Source: Beggiatoa sp. (lineage in GTDB: Bacteria > Pseudomonadota > Gammaproteobacteria > Beggiatoales > Beggiatoaceae). From it: DNA of 51,903 nt. The position numbers were made by a program, and so were the translations under genes. Of this stretch, positions 28,718-38,896 are shown one piece after another. Below the pieces are notes generated by a model. It worked only from the letters and a program-made list of their open reading frames with translations, had not been told where the DNA came from and ran no database searches. How positions within the stretch are numbered: the stretch's first letter is position 1; each line of letters starts with the position of its first letter. The DNA lies in NCBI GenBank assembly GCA_003245895.1, contig QKBZ01000073.1:1-51903 (forward strand). The letters are read 5' to 3'.

Positions 28718-29899
28718 TTGAGCGACATTTTTAACTCACAAAGTGCCGCTACTTCAGCCAATGCGCCGCTTGCGCATTTTGATATGCCGTTTTTCCTCGG
28801 TGCACTCGCCTTAGTATTGCTAGGCTTAATCATGGTGGCTTCTAGCTCCATGAATATCGCTGACACGCAATTACACCAGCCTTTTTATTATTTCCAACGT
28901 CAATTATTTTTTGTCGGCTTCGGCACGATTTTAGGTGTGCTTGCATGGCAAGTGCCTATGCAAACGTGGCAACGGCTGAGTGTGCCTTTGTTGCTGCTGA
29001 GTTTGCTCGCCTTGATCTTGGTGTTAATCCCTGGGCTGGGTCGAGAAGTGAATGGCAGTATGCGCTGGTTCAATTTCAGTGCTTTCACCTTACAGCCTTC
29101 TGAGCCGATGAAATTGTGTATGGTGTTATATCTTGCCGGTTACTTAGTGCGCCGTAGCGATGAAGTACGCACCGAAATCAGCGGTTTTATCAAAGCCATG
29201 TCAGTGGTTATCGTCATGAGCGGTTTGGTGTTATTAGAGCCAGACTATGGCACAGCAGTGGTATTATTTGCCACGGTGATGGGCATGTTATTTTTAGCTG
29301 GCGTGCCGATGAAGCAATTTGTGCTGTGGTTAGTTATCGTCTCGATGGCCTTGGTGTTATTAGTGGTGTTAGCACCATATCGCTTAGCCCGTTTAACAAC
29401 CTTCGTCAATCCTTGGGCCGATCCGTTTAATAGTGGCTTTCAGTTAACACAAGCCTTAATCGCCATCGGTCGCGGCGAGTGGTTAGGCGTAGGCTTAGGC
29501 AACAGCGTGCAAAAACTGACCTATTTACCCGAAGCACACACCGATTTTTTATTCGCTATCTTGGCAGAGGAATTAGGCTTACTCGGTGTCATGGTGGTGA
29601 TTGGCTTATTTGCCTTTTTAGTGCTGCGGGCGTTTTGGATTGCGATTCAAACAGAGCGCCAAGGGCGGTATTATGCTGCCTATGTCGCTTACGGCTTAGG
29701 CTTATTGTTAGGTTTGCAAGCCAGTATTAATTTAGGGGTGAATATGGGGCTATTGCCCACCAAAGGTTTAACCTTGCCCTTAATGAGTTACGGTGGTTCT
29801 AGTTTGGTTAGCACTTGTTTAGCCGTGGCATTGTTGTTGCGTATTGACCATGAAACTCGGATGTTAGCAGGAGAAAAGCGTGACGAATTGCGCAGCTAG
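28718..29899 (+). CDS. ftsW: Septal peptidoglycan glycosyltransferase FtsW
   Basis: A 393-residue SEDS-family membrane protein that polymerises septal glycan with its partner FtsI. About ten membrane segments are seen. The signatures are GREVNGSMRW, LQPSEPMKL, LLEPDYGTA, HTDFLFAILAEELG and GLTLPLMSYGGSS. The start is TTG at 28718 with AGGAG seven bases upstream. The usual upstream murD, mraY and ftsI are absent here, so the dcw cluster is split. Its end overlaps murG by 20 bases. Confidence 0.95.
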   Translation: MSDIFNSQSAATSANAPLAHFDMPFFLGALALVLLGLIMVASSSMNIADTQLHQPFYYFQRQLFFVGFGTILGVLAWQVPMQTWQRLSVPLLLLSLLALILVLIPGLGREVNGSMRWFNFSAFTLQPSEPMKLCMVLYLAGYLVRRSDEVRTEISGFIKAMSVVIVMSGLVLLEPDYGTAVVLFATVMGMLFLAGVPMKQFVLWLVIVSMALVLLVVLAPYRLARLTTFVNPWADPFNSGFQLTQALIAIGRGEWLGVGLGNSVQKLTYLPEAHTDFLFAILAEELGLLGVMVVIGLFAFLVLRAFWIAIQTERQGRYYAAYVAYGLGLLLGLQASINLGVNMGLLPTKGLTLPLMSYGGSSLVSTCLAVALLLRIDHETRMLAGEKRDELRS

Positions 29900-30971
29900 T
29901 TCTACAGGGACAGTGATGATTATGGCCGCAGGCACGGGCGGTCATGTGTTTCCCGCTTTGGCGGTGGCTGAAGCTTTGCGCGAGCAAGGTTATGATGTGC
30001 ATTGGTTAGGCACCGGCAAAGGGCTAGAAGCTAAAGTGGTGCCTGCTGCGAACTTTCCGCTGCATTGTATCGACATCGCAGGCTTGCGTGGCAAAGGGGC
30101 TTTAGGCTGGTTTGCCGCACCGTGGCGCATTACGCGGGCAGTCTGGCAAGCACGACGCATTTTTAAACAACAGCAGGCACAAGTGGTGATCGGCTTTGGC
30201 GGTTTCGTCACGGGGCCGGGTGGCATTGCTGCGGCTTTAAGCGGTATTCCGCTGTTTATCCACGAGCAAAATGCCATTCCAGGGCTAACCAATCGCTGGC
30301 TGGCAAAAGTGGCAACGGGTGTCATGAGTGCTTTTCCCAATAGCTTTGCAGCGACAGTAGGCGCACAAGTGACGGGCAACCCATTACGCGCTAACATCAT
30401 GGCCTTGAACGCACAAGAGATTGCACGCCCACGCCAGCCTCTGCGCGTATTAGTGGTCGGCGGCAGTTTAGGCGCGTTGGCTTTAAATGAAGCCGTACCT
30501 GCGTCCTTAACGCAACTGGGTTTGCCACTAGAAGTGCGCCACCAAACCGGCACCGCGCATATCGAAGCCATGCAAGTGGCGTATGCAGCAGCGAATTTTC
30601 CAGTAGAAGTGTTAGCATTTATTGAAGATATGGCAGCCGCCTACGCATGGGCAGATGTGGCGATTTGTCGCGCTGGTGCCTTGACTGTGAGCGAATTAGC
30701 ACAAGCAGGATTACCTGCCATTTTAATTCCCTATCCGCATGCAGTGGATGATCACCAAACCCACAATGCACGTTATTTAAGTGATCGCGGGGCTGCGATA
30801 TTATTACCGCAAACCGAGCTATCTGTGGCAGGATTGACAAAGTTATTACACACATTGTACAACGAGCCAACCCAATTACAGCAAATGGCGCAGGCCGCGC
30901 AACAATGCGCCCAGCCAAATGCATTACAACAAGTGTTGGCACCTGTTCAAGCGCAACTACAAGGGGCTTGA
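29880..30971 (+). CDS. murG: UDP-GlcNAc:lipid I GlcNAc transferase MurG
   Basis: A 363-residue GT-B glycosyltransferase making lipid II on the inner face of the inner membrane. The N-terminal loop is [30 protein letters not shown] and a C-terminal [24 protein letters not shown] segment bind UDP-GlcNAc. The GTG start at 29880 has AGGAG six bases upstream and gives the usual N-terminal length. ATG 29916 is an alternative. It overlaps ftsW by 20 bases, suggesting coupling. Confidence 0.96.
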   Translation: MTNCAASSTGTVMIMAAGTGGHVFPALAVAEALREQGYDVHWLGTGKGLEAKVVPAANFPLHCIDIAGLRGKGALGWFAAPWRITRAVWQARRIFKQQQAQVVIGFGGFVTGPGGIAAALSGIPLFIHEQNAIPGLTNRWLAKVATGVMSAFPNSFAATVGAQVTGNPLRANIMALNAQEIARPRQPLRVLVVGGSLGALALNEAVPASLTQLGLPLEVRHQTGTAHIEAMQVAYAAANFPVEVLAFIEDMAAAYAWADVAICRAGALTVSELAQAGLPAILIPYPHAVDDHQTHNARYLSDRGAAILLPQTELSVAGLTKLLHTLYNEPTQLQQMAQAAQQCAQPNALQQVLAPVQAQLQGA

Positions 30972-31026
30972 ACCTTGTTTAAGGCTGGGCGAATCGTCGC
31001 CGCCGTTATTGAGAAAACGAAGACCT

Positions 31027-32493
31027 ATGACGACATTAGAACGGACAAAAACGCAAACTCATGAGCGCTTACCTAAACGGGGACGGCGCATTCATTTCGT
31101 GGGCATTGGCGGTGCAGGTATGGGCGGCATTGCAGAAGTAATGCACCATATCGGCTATGCCGTGACCGGCTCTGATTTGCAAAAAAACAATATGACCCGC
31201 CATTTGTCGAGTCAAGGTATTCGGGTTCACATCGGACATGCGGCGGAAAACGTCTATGGTTGTGATGTGGTGGTGATTTCTAGTGCGGTGAAAGAAGATA
31301 ACCCCGAAGTGAAAACCGCACGCGAACAGCGCATTCCCGTAGTGCCGCGTGCCGAAATGTTAGGCGAGTTAATGCGCTTTCGCCAAGGCATTGCCATTGC
31401 GGGTACACACGGCAAAACCACGACTACCAGTTTAGTCACCAGTTTATTAGCCGAAGGCGGTTTAGACCCAACTTTTGTCATCGGTGGTTTATTGAATAGC
31501 ACCGGCACACATGCCAGCTTAGGCGAAGGTCAGTATTTAGTCGCTGAAGCCGACGAGAGTGATGCGTCATTCCTATATTTGAAACCCATCATGGCGGTGG
31601 TGACGAATATCGATGAAGATCACATGGAGACCTATCAGCATGATTTTGAATTGCTGAAACAAACCTTTGTTGATTTTCTACACCAGTTGCCTTTTTATGG
31701 CTTAGCGGTGTTGTGCTTGGATGATCCGGTAATTCGAGAGTTATTGCCAGAAATTACCAAGCCGATTTTAACGTATGGCGTGTCTGCTGACGCGGACATT
31801 CGTGCGGTGAACATTAAGGCAGAAGGCGGTTATACCCATTTCTCGGTTATCCGCGAGGACAGTCCGTGGATGGACATCAGTTTAAACCTGCCCGGTCATC
31901 ATAATGTGTTAAATGCCTTAGCAGCGATTGCCATTGCCCATGAAGCGGGTGTGTCAAATCACGCTATTCAGCAAGCTTTACAACGCTTTAGCGGTATTGG
32001 GCGACGTTTGCAAATGCAAGCCTTGCGCTTAACGACACAACAAGAGATTTTGTTATTTGACGACTATGGTCATCACCCGCGCGAAGTGACGGCGGTGTTT
32101 CAAGCCATCCGCAGCGGTTGGCCTGAGCGTCGTTTAGTGGTTGTGTTCCAACCGCACCGCTATACTCGCACCCGCGACTTATTTAACGAATTTGTCGAAG
32201 TGTTGGCGACGGTAGACGAGTTGTTCTTGCTCGATGTGTATTCAGCAGGTGAACAGCCGATTGCTGAAGCGACAGGGCAAGCATTATGTGAAGCCATCGC
32301 AGCGACAGGACAAGTGCAGCCGCATTTTGTGGAACACAGCAGCACTCTCGTCGAACAATTATGTCCAGTGTTACGCGATCAAGATATTTTGCTCACCTTA
32401 GGTGCGGGGAATATTGGTGCGATTGCGAGCCAATTACCACATGACTTGCAACAGTGGTTTGCTTCCCCCTTACTCGCTTCCTCTACAGGTTAA
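31027..32493 (+). CDS. murC: UDP-N-acetylmuramate--L-alanine ligase
   Basis: A 488-residue Mur ligase (E. coli 491) that adds L-Ala to UDP-MurNAc. The Rossmann domain is [16 protein letters not shown], the ATP loop [12 protein letters not shown], and the C-terminal domain has [11 protein letters not shown] and [13 protein letters not shown] 31027 is taken as the start. The frame runs back into murG, but the extra 36 residues do not resemble MurC. GAAG lies a few bases upstream. Confidence 0.96.
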   Translation: MTTLERTKTQTHERLPKRGRRIHFVGIGGAGMGGIAEVMHHIGYAVTGSDLQKNNMTRHLSSQGIRVHIGHAAENVYGCDVVVISSAVKEDNPEVKTAREQRIPVVPRAEMLGELMRFRQGIAIAGTHGKTTTTSLVTSLLAEGGLDPTFVIGGLLNSTGTHASLGEGQYLVAEADESDASFLYLKPIMAVVTNIDEDHMETYQHDFELLKQTFVDFLHQLPFYGLAVLCLDDPVIRELLPEITKPILTYGVSADADIRAVNIKAEGGYTHFSVIREDSPWMDISLNLPGHHNVLNALAAIAIAHEAGVSNHAIQQALQRFSGIGRRLQMQALRLTTQQEILLFDDYGHHPREVTAVFQAIRSGWPERRLVVVFQPHRYTRTRDLFNEFVEVLATVDELFLLDVYSAGEQPIAEATGQALCEAIAATGQVQPHFVEHSSTLVEQLCPVLRDQDILLTLGAGNIGAIASQLPHDLQQWFASPLLASSTG

Positions 32494-32503
32494 TCCCATT
32501 ACC

Positions 32504-33484
32504 ATGAATAAAGCGCGTCATTTTCCGGTTGATCATTCAACGGGGTATCGAGCGGGCAGCCTCGCTTTTACGCCGTCGGGTTTGCGTGGACAATTACGTC
32601 ATCATGAACCCATGTCTACACACACTTCATGGCGTGTAGGTGGGCCAGCCGAATGGTTTTATGCGCCTGCCGATCTGGAAGATTTAGTGCAGTTTATGCC
32701 GCAAATTCCTACCGGTATGCCGGTGTTTTGGCTAGGTTTGGGCAGTAATTTGCTAGTGCGCGATAACGGTATCCCTGGCGTGGTGATTTTAACCGCAGGT
32801 TTGCTCAATGAACTGACGTGGCTTAATGACCACACGGTGCGTGTAGAAGCGGGTGTTAGCTGTGCCAAAGTGGCAAGGGAAACCAGTCGCGCACAATTAG
32901 GCGGCGCAGAATTTTTAGCCGGTATCCCCGGCACTATGGGCGGTGCTTTAGCGATGAATGCCGGTGCTTGGGGTGGCGAGACATGGAATTTAGTGCAAAG
33001 TGTGGAGGTGTTGACCTTACACGGTGAACACAAACGGCGCAGCATTGCTGATTACAGTGTGGCTTATCGCGCTGTGCAAGGGCCGCCGGATGAATGGTTT
33101 GTCGCGGCGACTTTAAAGCTTAGCCCAGACCCTGAAGGCATTGGTCAACAACGCATTAAAACCTTGTTAAAAGAACGCAGCGAGAAACAGCCGATGGGCT
33201 TGCCTAGCTGCGGTTCTGTGTTTCGCAATCCGCCAGGCGATCACGCGGCGCGGTTGATTGAAGCGGCGGGGTTAAAAGGATTTTGCATTGGCGGTGCCTG
33301 TGTCTCAGAAAAGCACGCCAATTTTATTATTAATCAAGATCAAGCCAGTGCTGCTGATATTGAGCAGTTAATCTGGCATGTGCAAGATGTAGTCGCCCAA
33401 CAATTTCAGGTTCAGTTAAAACCTGAAGTCCGAATTGTCGGTTATCCAAGTGAATGGGAAATGCAACAGGAAGTGGATGTATGA
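32504..33484 (+). CDS. murB: UDP-N-acetylenolpyruvoylglucosamine reductase
   Basis: A 326-residue FAD enzyme reducing UDP-GlcNAc-enolpyruvate to UDP-MurNAc. HTSWRVGGPAEWF opens the FAD domain. GIPGTMGGALAMNAGAWGGE, a Tyr-Arg VAYR segment and a C-terminal GGACVSEKHANFIIN follow. The compact form matches the type II (Bacillus-like) MurB often placed in dcw clusters between murC and ddl. The start is uncertain: 32504 is the first ATG after murC but lacks a close ribosome site. The stop overlaps ddl (ATGA). Confidence 0.93.
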   Translation: MNKARHFPVDHSTGYRAGSLAFTPSGLRGQLRHHEPMSTHTSWRVGGPAEWFYAPADLEDLVQFMPQIPTGMPVFWLGLGSNLLVRDNGIPGVVILTAGLLNELTWLNDHTVRVEAGVSCAKVARETSRAQLGGAEFLAGIPGTMGGALAMNAGAWGGETWNLVQSVEVLTLHGEHKRRSIADYSVAYRAVQGPPDEWFVAATLKLSPDPEGIGQQRIKTLLKERSEKQPMGLPSCGSVFRNPPGDHAARLIEAAGLKGFCIGGACVSEKHANFIINQDQASAADIEQLIWHVQDVVAQQFQVQLKPEVRIVGYPSEWEMQQEVDV

Positions 33485-34398
33485 GCAAAACTGACTTTGG
33501 CAAAGTTGCGGTATTAATGGGCGGACGTTCAGCAGAACGGGAGATTTCGCTGATTTCTGGACAAGCGATTTTAGCGGCTTTATTGCGACAAGGGGTTGAT
33601 GCAGTCGGTATCGACACTGCACATTCCTTATTGTCGCAATTAACAGAAACCCGCTTTGATCGCATTTTCATCGCTTTACACGGACGCGGCGGCGAAGATG
33701 GCACTATTCAAGGTTTATTAGAACATTTAGGTTTACCGTATACTGGCAGTGGTGTGTTAGGCTCTGCCTTGGGGATGGATAAACAACGCTGCAAACTGTT
33801 ATGGCATGGTTTACAGTTACCTACGCCTGAATTTGAAATGCTGCACTCTGACAGCGATTTCACAGCAATTGCAAAACGCCTTGGCTTGCCGTTAATGGTG
33901 AAACCAGTGTTAGAAGGTTCTAGTGTTGGCGTGAGCAAGGTGCAAACGGTAGATGAGTTTAAAGCCGCTTATACCCAAGCCGCCTCCTGCCAATCACCTG
34001 TGATGGCAGAACGTTTTATTGAGGGAACGGAATATACCGCAGCGGTGTTAGGACAAACGCCTTTACCCTTGATTCGCTTGGAAACGCCACGCACGTTTTA
34101 CGATTACGAAGCCAAATACAGTGATGATGCAGCAACCTTGTATCATTGCCCCTGTGGTTTACCACCAGAACAAGAACAGGCATTGCAGCAATTAGTCTTG
34201 CAAGCCTTTCATGCTGTAGGGGCGCGGGCTTGGGGACGGGTTGATCTAATGTGTGATCGTCAAGGTCAGCCGTGGTTATTAGAAATTAACACTGTACCTG
34301 GTATGACCAGCCACAGCTTAGTGCCAATGGCAGCAAAACAAGCCGGTTTAAGCTTTGATGAATTAGTGTTGCAAGTATTATCAACGGTGACACAATAA
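33481..34398 (+). CDS. ddl: D-alanine--D-alanine ligase
   Basis: A 305-residue ATP-grasp ligase making the D-Ala-D-Ala terminus of the peptidoglycan stem. GKVAVLMGGRSAEREISL opens the protein. ALHGRGGEDGTIQGLLE, GSSVGVSKV and EINTVPGMTSHSLVP carry substrate, ATP and metal contacts. The length matches E. coli DdlB (306). AGGA precedes the ATG, which overlaps the murB stop by four bases. Confidence 0.96.
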   Translation: MSKTDFGKVAVLMGGRSAEREISLISGQAILAALLRQGVDAVGIDTAHSLLSQLTETRFDRIFIALHGRGGEDGTIQGLLEHLGLPYTGSGVLGSALGMDKQRCKLLWHGLQLPTPEFEMLHSDSDFTAIAKRLGLPLMVKPVLEGSSVGVSKVQTVDEFKAAYTQAASCQSPVMAERFIEGTEYTAAVLGQTPLPLIRLETPRTFYDYEAKYSDDAATLYHCPCGLPPEQEQALQQLVLQAFHAVGARAWGRVDLMCDRQGQPWLLEINTVPGMTSHSLVPMAAKQAGLSFDELVLQVLSTVTQ

Positions 34399-34403
34399 GT
34401 GAT

Positions 34404-35198
34404 ATGGAACGCCCTGCATGGTTAATTCAGCCTGAACGGCGTAATGTAACGCAGGCTGCACGGCGTATGCCGAATACGCCAGACCCTAAGCAAAGTTCCG
34501 GTAATGGCTTAAAAAAATGGCTTATTCTTGGCATACTAGCAACAGGGTTAATCAGTCTCGTTATTTGGGGGTTACAACCTGAAACCTTCACCATACAGAA
34601 GGTTAAAATAGAAGGGCAACACCGCACTGAGCCGGAAGTGTTACAATCACTGTTATCACGTTATACAGCAACAGGTTTTTTATACCTCGATTTAGCGGCG
34701 ATGCAAACAGCTTTAACAGCGTTACCGTGGATTGAACAGGCGACAGTGACACAACAGTGGCCAGATACAGTACAAGTTACCTTAACCGAATATGAACCTT
34801 TAGCGATTTGGCAGCAAACGCAAACCGCAGCCCCCATACTTGTGTCAACGCAGGCCACTCCGATTGAAGTCACACCGACGACTGACGAGCAAGCCCGCTT
34901 GCCCCTGTTAGTGGGAGAGCAGTTATCGACTTTGGTACAACGCTATCGTCAAGTCACTGCCCTATTTAGGCCAACGGGGTTACAACTGCAACAAGTCAGT
35001 TGTAGTATCCGTCAAACCTGCACCTTGCAACTGGCTGAAGGGCTAAGCATTGTGTTAGGGCGAGATGATTATTACCGACATTTACAACGTTTTCTCAGTG
35101 TTTACAGCCGCATTGTGGACGTACAGGACATGCCTGTTCGACAGGTAGATCTGCGCTATACCAATGGCATTGCGGTGCAGTTGGCAACGGCAGAGTGA
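34404..35198 (+). CDS. ftsQ: Cell division protein FtsQ
   Basis: A 264-residue bitopic membrane protein. A cytoplasmic N-terminus (1-37), one membrane helix (about 38-60), a POTRA domain beginning FTIQKVKIEGQHRT, and a periplasmic beta domain follow. LPWIEQATVTQQWPDTVQVTLTEYEPLAIW is the conserved FtsQ core. It links FtsB/FtsL to the divisome. It starts five bases after ddl without a clear ribosome site, so coupling is likely. Confidence 0.92.
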   Translation: MERPAWLIQPERRNVTQAARRMPNTPDPKQSSGNGLKKWLILGILATGLISLVIWGLQPETFTIQKVKIEGQHRTEPEVLQSLLSRYTATGFLYLDLAAMQTALTALPWIEQATVTQQWPDTVQVTLTEYEPLAIWQQTQTAAPILVSTQATPIEVTPTTDEQARLPLLVGEQLSTLVQRYRQVTALFRPTGLQLQQVSCSIRQTCTLQLAEGLSIVLGRDDYYRHLQRFLSVYSRIVDVQDMPVRQVDLRYTNGIAVQLATAE

Positions 35199-35206
35199 GG
35201 AGAATT

Positions 35207-36442
35207 ATGGCTAGAGATAAAAACTTGATCGTGGGTTTGGATATTGGTACCTCCAAAGTCGTCGCTATTGTGGGCGAAACATCATCCGATGGTGATGATG
35301 TTGAAATCATTGGTATTGGTCAGCATCCGTCACGCGGCTTAAAGAAGGGGGTCGTGGTTAACATTGAGTCCACGGTACACTCCATTCAACGTGCAGTTGA
35401 AGAAGCAGAGTTGATGTCTGGTTGCGAAATTAAATCGGTGTCTACGGGCATTGCCGGTAGTCATATTCGCAGCATGAATTCACATGGCATCGTGGCGATT
35501 CGTGACAAAGAAGTGACACAAGATGATTTAGATCGGGTGTTAGATGCCGCGCGCGCGGTGGCGATCCCTGCCGATCAAAAGATTTTGCACATTCTGCCGC
35601 AAGAATATGTCATTGATAACCAAGAAGGTATTCGTGAACCAATTGGTATGTCAGGTGTGCGTTTAGAAGCTAAAGTGCATTTGGTGACTGGTGCTGTAAG
35701 TGCGGCGCAAAATATTATCAAGTGCGTGCGCTTATGCGGCTTAGAAGTTGATGACATTATTTTAGAGCAATTGGCTTCTAGTGAAGCAGTCTTAACGCAA
35801 GATGAAAAAGAATTAGGCGTGTGCTTAGTGGACATCGGCGGCGGCACTACAGATATTGCGATTTTTACCGAAGGCTCTATTCGCTACACCGCTGTGATCC
35901 CGATTGCTGGTGATCAAGTGACTAACGATATTGCAGTGGCAATGCGTACACCGACGCAATATGCGGAAGATATTAAGATTAAATATGCTTGCGCTTTGCC
36001 GCACCTAGCCAGTGCCGATGAAATGATCGAAGTGCCTAGTGTGGGTGCGCGTCCACCGCGTTATTTATCGCGTCAGACTTTAGCTGATGTGGTTGAACCA
36101 CGTTATGAAGAATTGCTGAACTTAGTGCAAGCGGTGTTACGTCGTAGTGGTTATGAAGATTTGATCGCAGCAGGCGTGGTATTAACCGGCGGCAGTTCTA
36201 AAATGGATGGTGTTTTAGAATTGGCTGAGCAAGTTTTCCATGTGCCAGTGCGCTTAGGCTATCCTAAATATGTATCGGGTTTAGTCGATGTGGTGCGCAA
36301 CCCTATCCATGCGACTGGCGTGGGTTTATTGTTATTTGGTCATCGCCACCGCCATGAACGTGTTTCTGAACTTAACTTTGGTGAAGGTGGTTTAAGGGGC
36401 ATTTTTGGCCGGATGCGAAATTGGTTTCAAGGGAATTTTTGA
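35207..36442 (+). CDS. ftsA: Cell division protein FtsA
   Basis: A 411-residue actin-like ATPase that tethers FtsZ to the membrane. LIVGLDIGTSKVVAIVGE is the phosphate-1 motif, VDIGGGTTDIAIF phosphate-2, and VVLTGGSSKMDGV the adenosine motif. A C-terminal amphipathic helix (RGIFGRMRNWFQ) fits the membrane-targeting sequence. AGGAG lies before ATG 35207. Unlike most relatives it is not followed closely by ftsZ. Confidence 0.96.
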   Translation: MARDKNLIVGLDIGTSKVVAIVGETSSDGDDVEIIGIGQHPSRGLKKGVVVNIESTVHSIQRAVEEAELMSGCEIKSVSTGIAGSHIRSMNSHGIVAIRDKEVTQDDLDRVLDAARAVAIPADQKILHILPQEYVIDNQEGIREPIGMSGVRLEAKVHLVTGAVSAAQNIIKCVRLCGLEVDDIILEQLASSEAVLTQDEKELGVCLVDIGGGTTDIAIFTEGSIRYTAVIPIAGDQVTNDIAVAMRTPTQYAEDIKIKYACALPHLASADEMIEVPSVGARPPRYLSRQTLADVVEPRYEELLNLVQAVLRRSGYEDLIAAGVVLTGGSSKMDGVLELAEQVFHVPVRLGYPKYVSGLVDVVRNPIHATGVGLLLFGHRHRHERVSELNFGEGGLRGIFGRMRNWFQGNF

Positions 36443-36490
36443 TGTTAGGCGCATTTCATGCGATGATAAGCAGGTGCTCATGATCATGTA

Positions 36491-36518
36491 TTGACCAAGT
36501 AAGCCTGTGTTTTATGAA
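36491..36518 (+). promoter_or_regulatory. Weak promoter candidate after ftsA
   Basis: TTGACC at 36491-36496 and TATGAA at 36513-36518 with a 16-base spacer. It would transcribe into the hairpin at 36551-36600. Confidence 0.3.
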
Positions 36519-36550
36519 CATCGAGGCGCATTATAGGCTGTAAAGTAAAG

Positions 36551-36611
36551 CGATTAATAAGGTCTTGCATCTGTGTTATGTATCAAGATCGTGTTAATCG
36601 TTTTATGTTTT
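36551..36611 (+). terminator. Terminator-like hairpin between ftsA and ftsZ
   Basis: CGATTAA plus GGTCTTG (36551-36567) pairs with CAAGATC plus TTAATCG (36584-36600) around a 3x3 internal loop and a 16-base apical loop. TTTTATGTTTT follows. It could end transcripts coming from ftsA or act as an attenuator. Confidence 0.5.
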
Positions 36612-36970
36612 AGACTCAGTCTTAAATAAGAAAAATTAAGAAACTCTGTAATGACTGCTTAATACGCGATACATTACCACCAAGCGTATTTATTGTTCAC
36701 TGAGTATACTTAACTGGGTGAGCTATGTGCCATTACAAATGGATAATAAAATACCCCCATACCCGTATGCTATTGCTGCTTCGCTCGTTAAGCGATGAAT
36801 GATTTAAATGCTTAATATTAAAGTCATTATTTGATGTTGAGGCGAGATTTTACAGTAATTGAACTGTAGTGGATTCTAGCGGTGATAGCAGCGTATCCGA
36901 CTTGTTTATTGGATTTGTGAAACCACTAAAACTTGAGCAACATGCGCGGATGCAGCAAAACGGACACAAT

Positions 36971-37004
36971 TAAGATAAACTTATCTTATTGTATTGATTA
37001 TAAT
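36971..37004 (+). promoter_or_regulatory. Candidate ftsZ promoter with overlapping palindromic operator
   Basis: A perfect TATAAT at 36999-37004. The expected -35 position falls inside the palindrome TAAGATAA-AC-TTATCTTA (36971-36988), which has no -35 consensus. This arrangement suits a regulator-dependent promoter driving ftsZ about 250 bases downstream. Confidence 0.45.
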
Positions 37005-37262
37005 GTAAGCTAATATGCTGTTAAGCATCTCATTTTATAGCGTTACAGCAACATAGTACATGGTCAACAAAGTGTGTGTGTCACTTATAACTCAATGCCA
37101 ATGGTTAGCGCAATGATTCAATTGCTGCGGCGCAATATCCTTTAAAACGCCTTTCTAACATGGCTGGCATAGCCTATGCTGACAGTGAATAGTTTATTAA
37201 ATTTAAGTGTTAATTTGAAGGTAATACCTTACGCGGCGTGCATCGTATAGGAGGTTTTAATC

Positions 37263-38492
37263 GTGTTTGAACTCATGGATACCTACAGCCAAAATGCTGT
37301 AATCAAAGTAGTCGGTGTTGGTGGCGGTGGTGGTAACGCCGTTGAACACATGTTAACTGGCAGTATTGAAGGTGTTGAATTTATTTGCGCAAATACTGAC
37401 GCGCAAGCCTTACGCAACTCCTCAGCACGTACCATTTTACAATTAGGCACTGATGTCACTAAAGGCTTAGGGGCAGGTGCTAATCCTGAAGTAGGCCAAC
37501 AAGCGGCTTTAGAAGATCGCGAACGTATCATGGCCATGTTAGAAGGCACTGATATGGTCTTCATCACTGCGGGTATGGGCGGTGGTACCGGCACAGGGGC
37601 TGCCCCTGTTGTCGCGCAAGTGGCTAAAGAATTAGGCGTTTTAACAGTTGCCGTTGTCACCCGTCCTTTCCCATTTGAAGGTCGCAAACGTGCTATCGTT
37701 GCCGAACAAGGTGTTAAAGAGTTATCACAACATGTTGACTCTTTGATCGTCATCCCTAATGAAAAGTTATTAAGCGTGTTAGGGCGCGATGTTTCATTAT
37801 TAGATGCCTTTAAAGCAGCCAATAATGTATTGCATAGTGCGGTTCAAGGTATTTCAGAATTAATCACTCGCCCTGGTTTGATTAACGTCGATTTCGCTGA
37901 CGTGACCACCGTGATGCAAGAGATGGGCATGGCGATGATGGGAACCGGTCGTGCTAAAGGTGAAGGCCGTGCACGTAAAGCAGCAATGGATGCGATTTCT
38001 AGCCCCTTGTTAGAAGATGTCGATTTATCCGGTGCGCGTGGCATTTTAGTCAACATGACTGCTGGTATGGACTTAACCATTGGTGAATTTGAAGAAATGG
38101 GCGATGTGATCGAAGAGTTCGCCTCTGAAAATGCCACTGTGGTTGTCGGTACTGTATTAGACCCTGAAATGAACGACGAGTTACGTGTCACTGTGATTGC
38201 CACAGGTGTGGGTGCAGCACGTCCTGAACAGGCGGAACAGCGGGAACGTCCACCGATTAAAGCGGTACCTAAACCTGAAAAAGTGCCACAAGCTGCACAA
38301 GTTGCCTCAAGCCCTGCGCGTTTAAACAGTGGTAATAAATCCGCTGATTATAAGGAATTTGATAAACCAGCTGTGACGCGTTTACAACAAGGCAACACAG
38401 GCAACAACACATTATCAAATAATGACAATGCAGATACGCATTCAGACAATTATTTGGATATTCCGGCCTTCTTACGTCGGCAAGCAGATTAA
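37263..38492 (+). CDS. ftsZ: Cell division protein FtsZ
   Basis: A 409-residue tubulin homologue forming the Z-ring. The GTP-binding domain has [21 protein letters not shown], the tubulin signature [13 protein letters not shown] and NVDFADV. The C-terminal linker is variable and Asn/Asp-rich (about 320-395). It ends in the FtsA/ZipA-binding peptide [13 protein letters not shown]. The start is GTG 37263 with AGGAGG eight bases upstream. ATG 37275 would be too far. It is transcribed apart from ftsA by the look of the 820-base gap. Confidence 0.97.
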   Translation: MFELMDTYSQNAVIKVVGVGGGGGNAVEHMLTGSIEGVEFICANTDAQALRNSSARTILQLGTDVTKGLGAGANPEVGQQAALEDRERIMAMLEGTDMVFITAGMGGGTGTGAAPVVAQVAKELGVLTVAVVTRPFPFEGRKRAIVAEQGVKELSQHVDSLIVIPNEKLLSVLGRDVSLLDAFKAANNVLHSAVQGISELITRPGLINVDFADVTTVMQEMGMAMMGTGRAKGEGRARKAAMDAISSPLLEDVDLSGARGILVNMTAGMDLTIGEFEEMGDVIEEFASENATVVVGTVLDPEMNDELRVTVIATGVGAARPEQAEQRERPPIKAVPKPEKVPQAAQVASSPARLNSGNKSADYKEFDKPAVTRLQQGNTGNNTLSNNDNADTHSDNYLDIPAFLRRQAD

Positions 38493-38896
38493 GCTTCAAT
38501 ATTGAAAGAGCAGCCGTGTTAACACACTGTCGGCATTAGTCATGCAAAGGGAATTCGCATGGCTGGACAACAATTAATCAGTCATATGACTAAAATTTGT
38601 TGTAAAAAACACAGCATGTGTTAACACTTGACAACAGCTTGTAATGCGATTACAACAGTTGTTCAAACTTGACAACACACTTCCATCTGGTCTATTGTGC
38701 AATGCAAAAAATGTATTTGCGGATCATATGGTAGATGCTTGTTTTTGAACCAGCATTGTAAATAAACAGTGTCTGTTTCTGGTCAACACTGTTGCATTCC
38801 TAATTTTTGGCATCACAAGCGGTTGTTCGCATAGGTTCTGAGTGTTCAACACTCACTACCTGTTAGCTGCCTACAATATTGGAGACATAAACAATA
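38493..38896. other. Intergenic region rich in AACAC palindromes
   Basis: It lies between ftsZ and lpxC. Palindromes: TTCAAT/ATTGAA at 38495-38506, GTGTTAACAC at 38516-38525 and again at 38618-38627, GTCATATGAC at 38581-38590, TTGTAAT/ATTACAA at 38639-38655 and TGAGTGTT-C-AACACTCA at 38839-38855. A promoter candidate lies at 38669-38698. Confidence 0.55.
38669..38698 (+). promoter_or_regulatory. Promoter candidate for lpxC
   Basis: TTGACA at 38669-38674 and TATTGT at 38693-38698 with an 18-base spacer. A second TTGACA (38628-38633) just upstream abuts a GTGTTAACAC palindrome but has a poorer -10. Confidence 0.45.

Larger units (their letters stand above)
36443..37262. other. Long non-coding gap between ftsA and ftsZ
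   Basis: It covers 820 bases with no credible ORF. It contains the hairpin at 36551-36611, an inverted repeat AATACGC/GCGTATT at 36661-36690, a palindrome plus TATAAT box at 36971-37004, and the strong AGGAGG site of ftsZ at 37249-37254. Confidence 0.7.
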
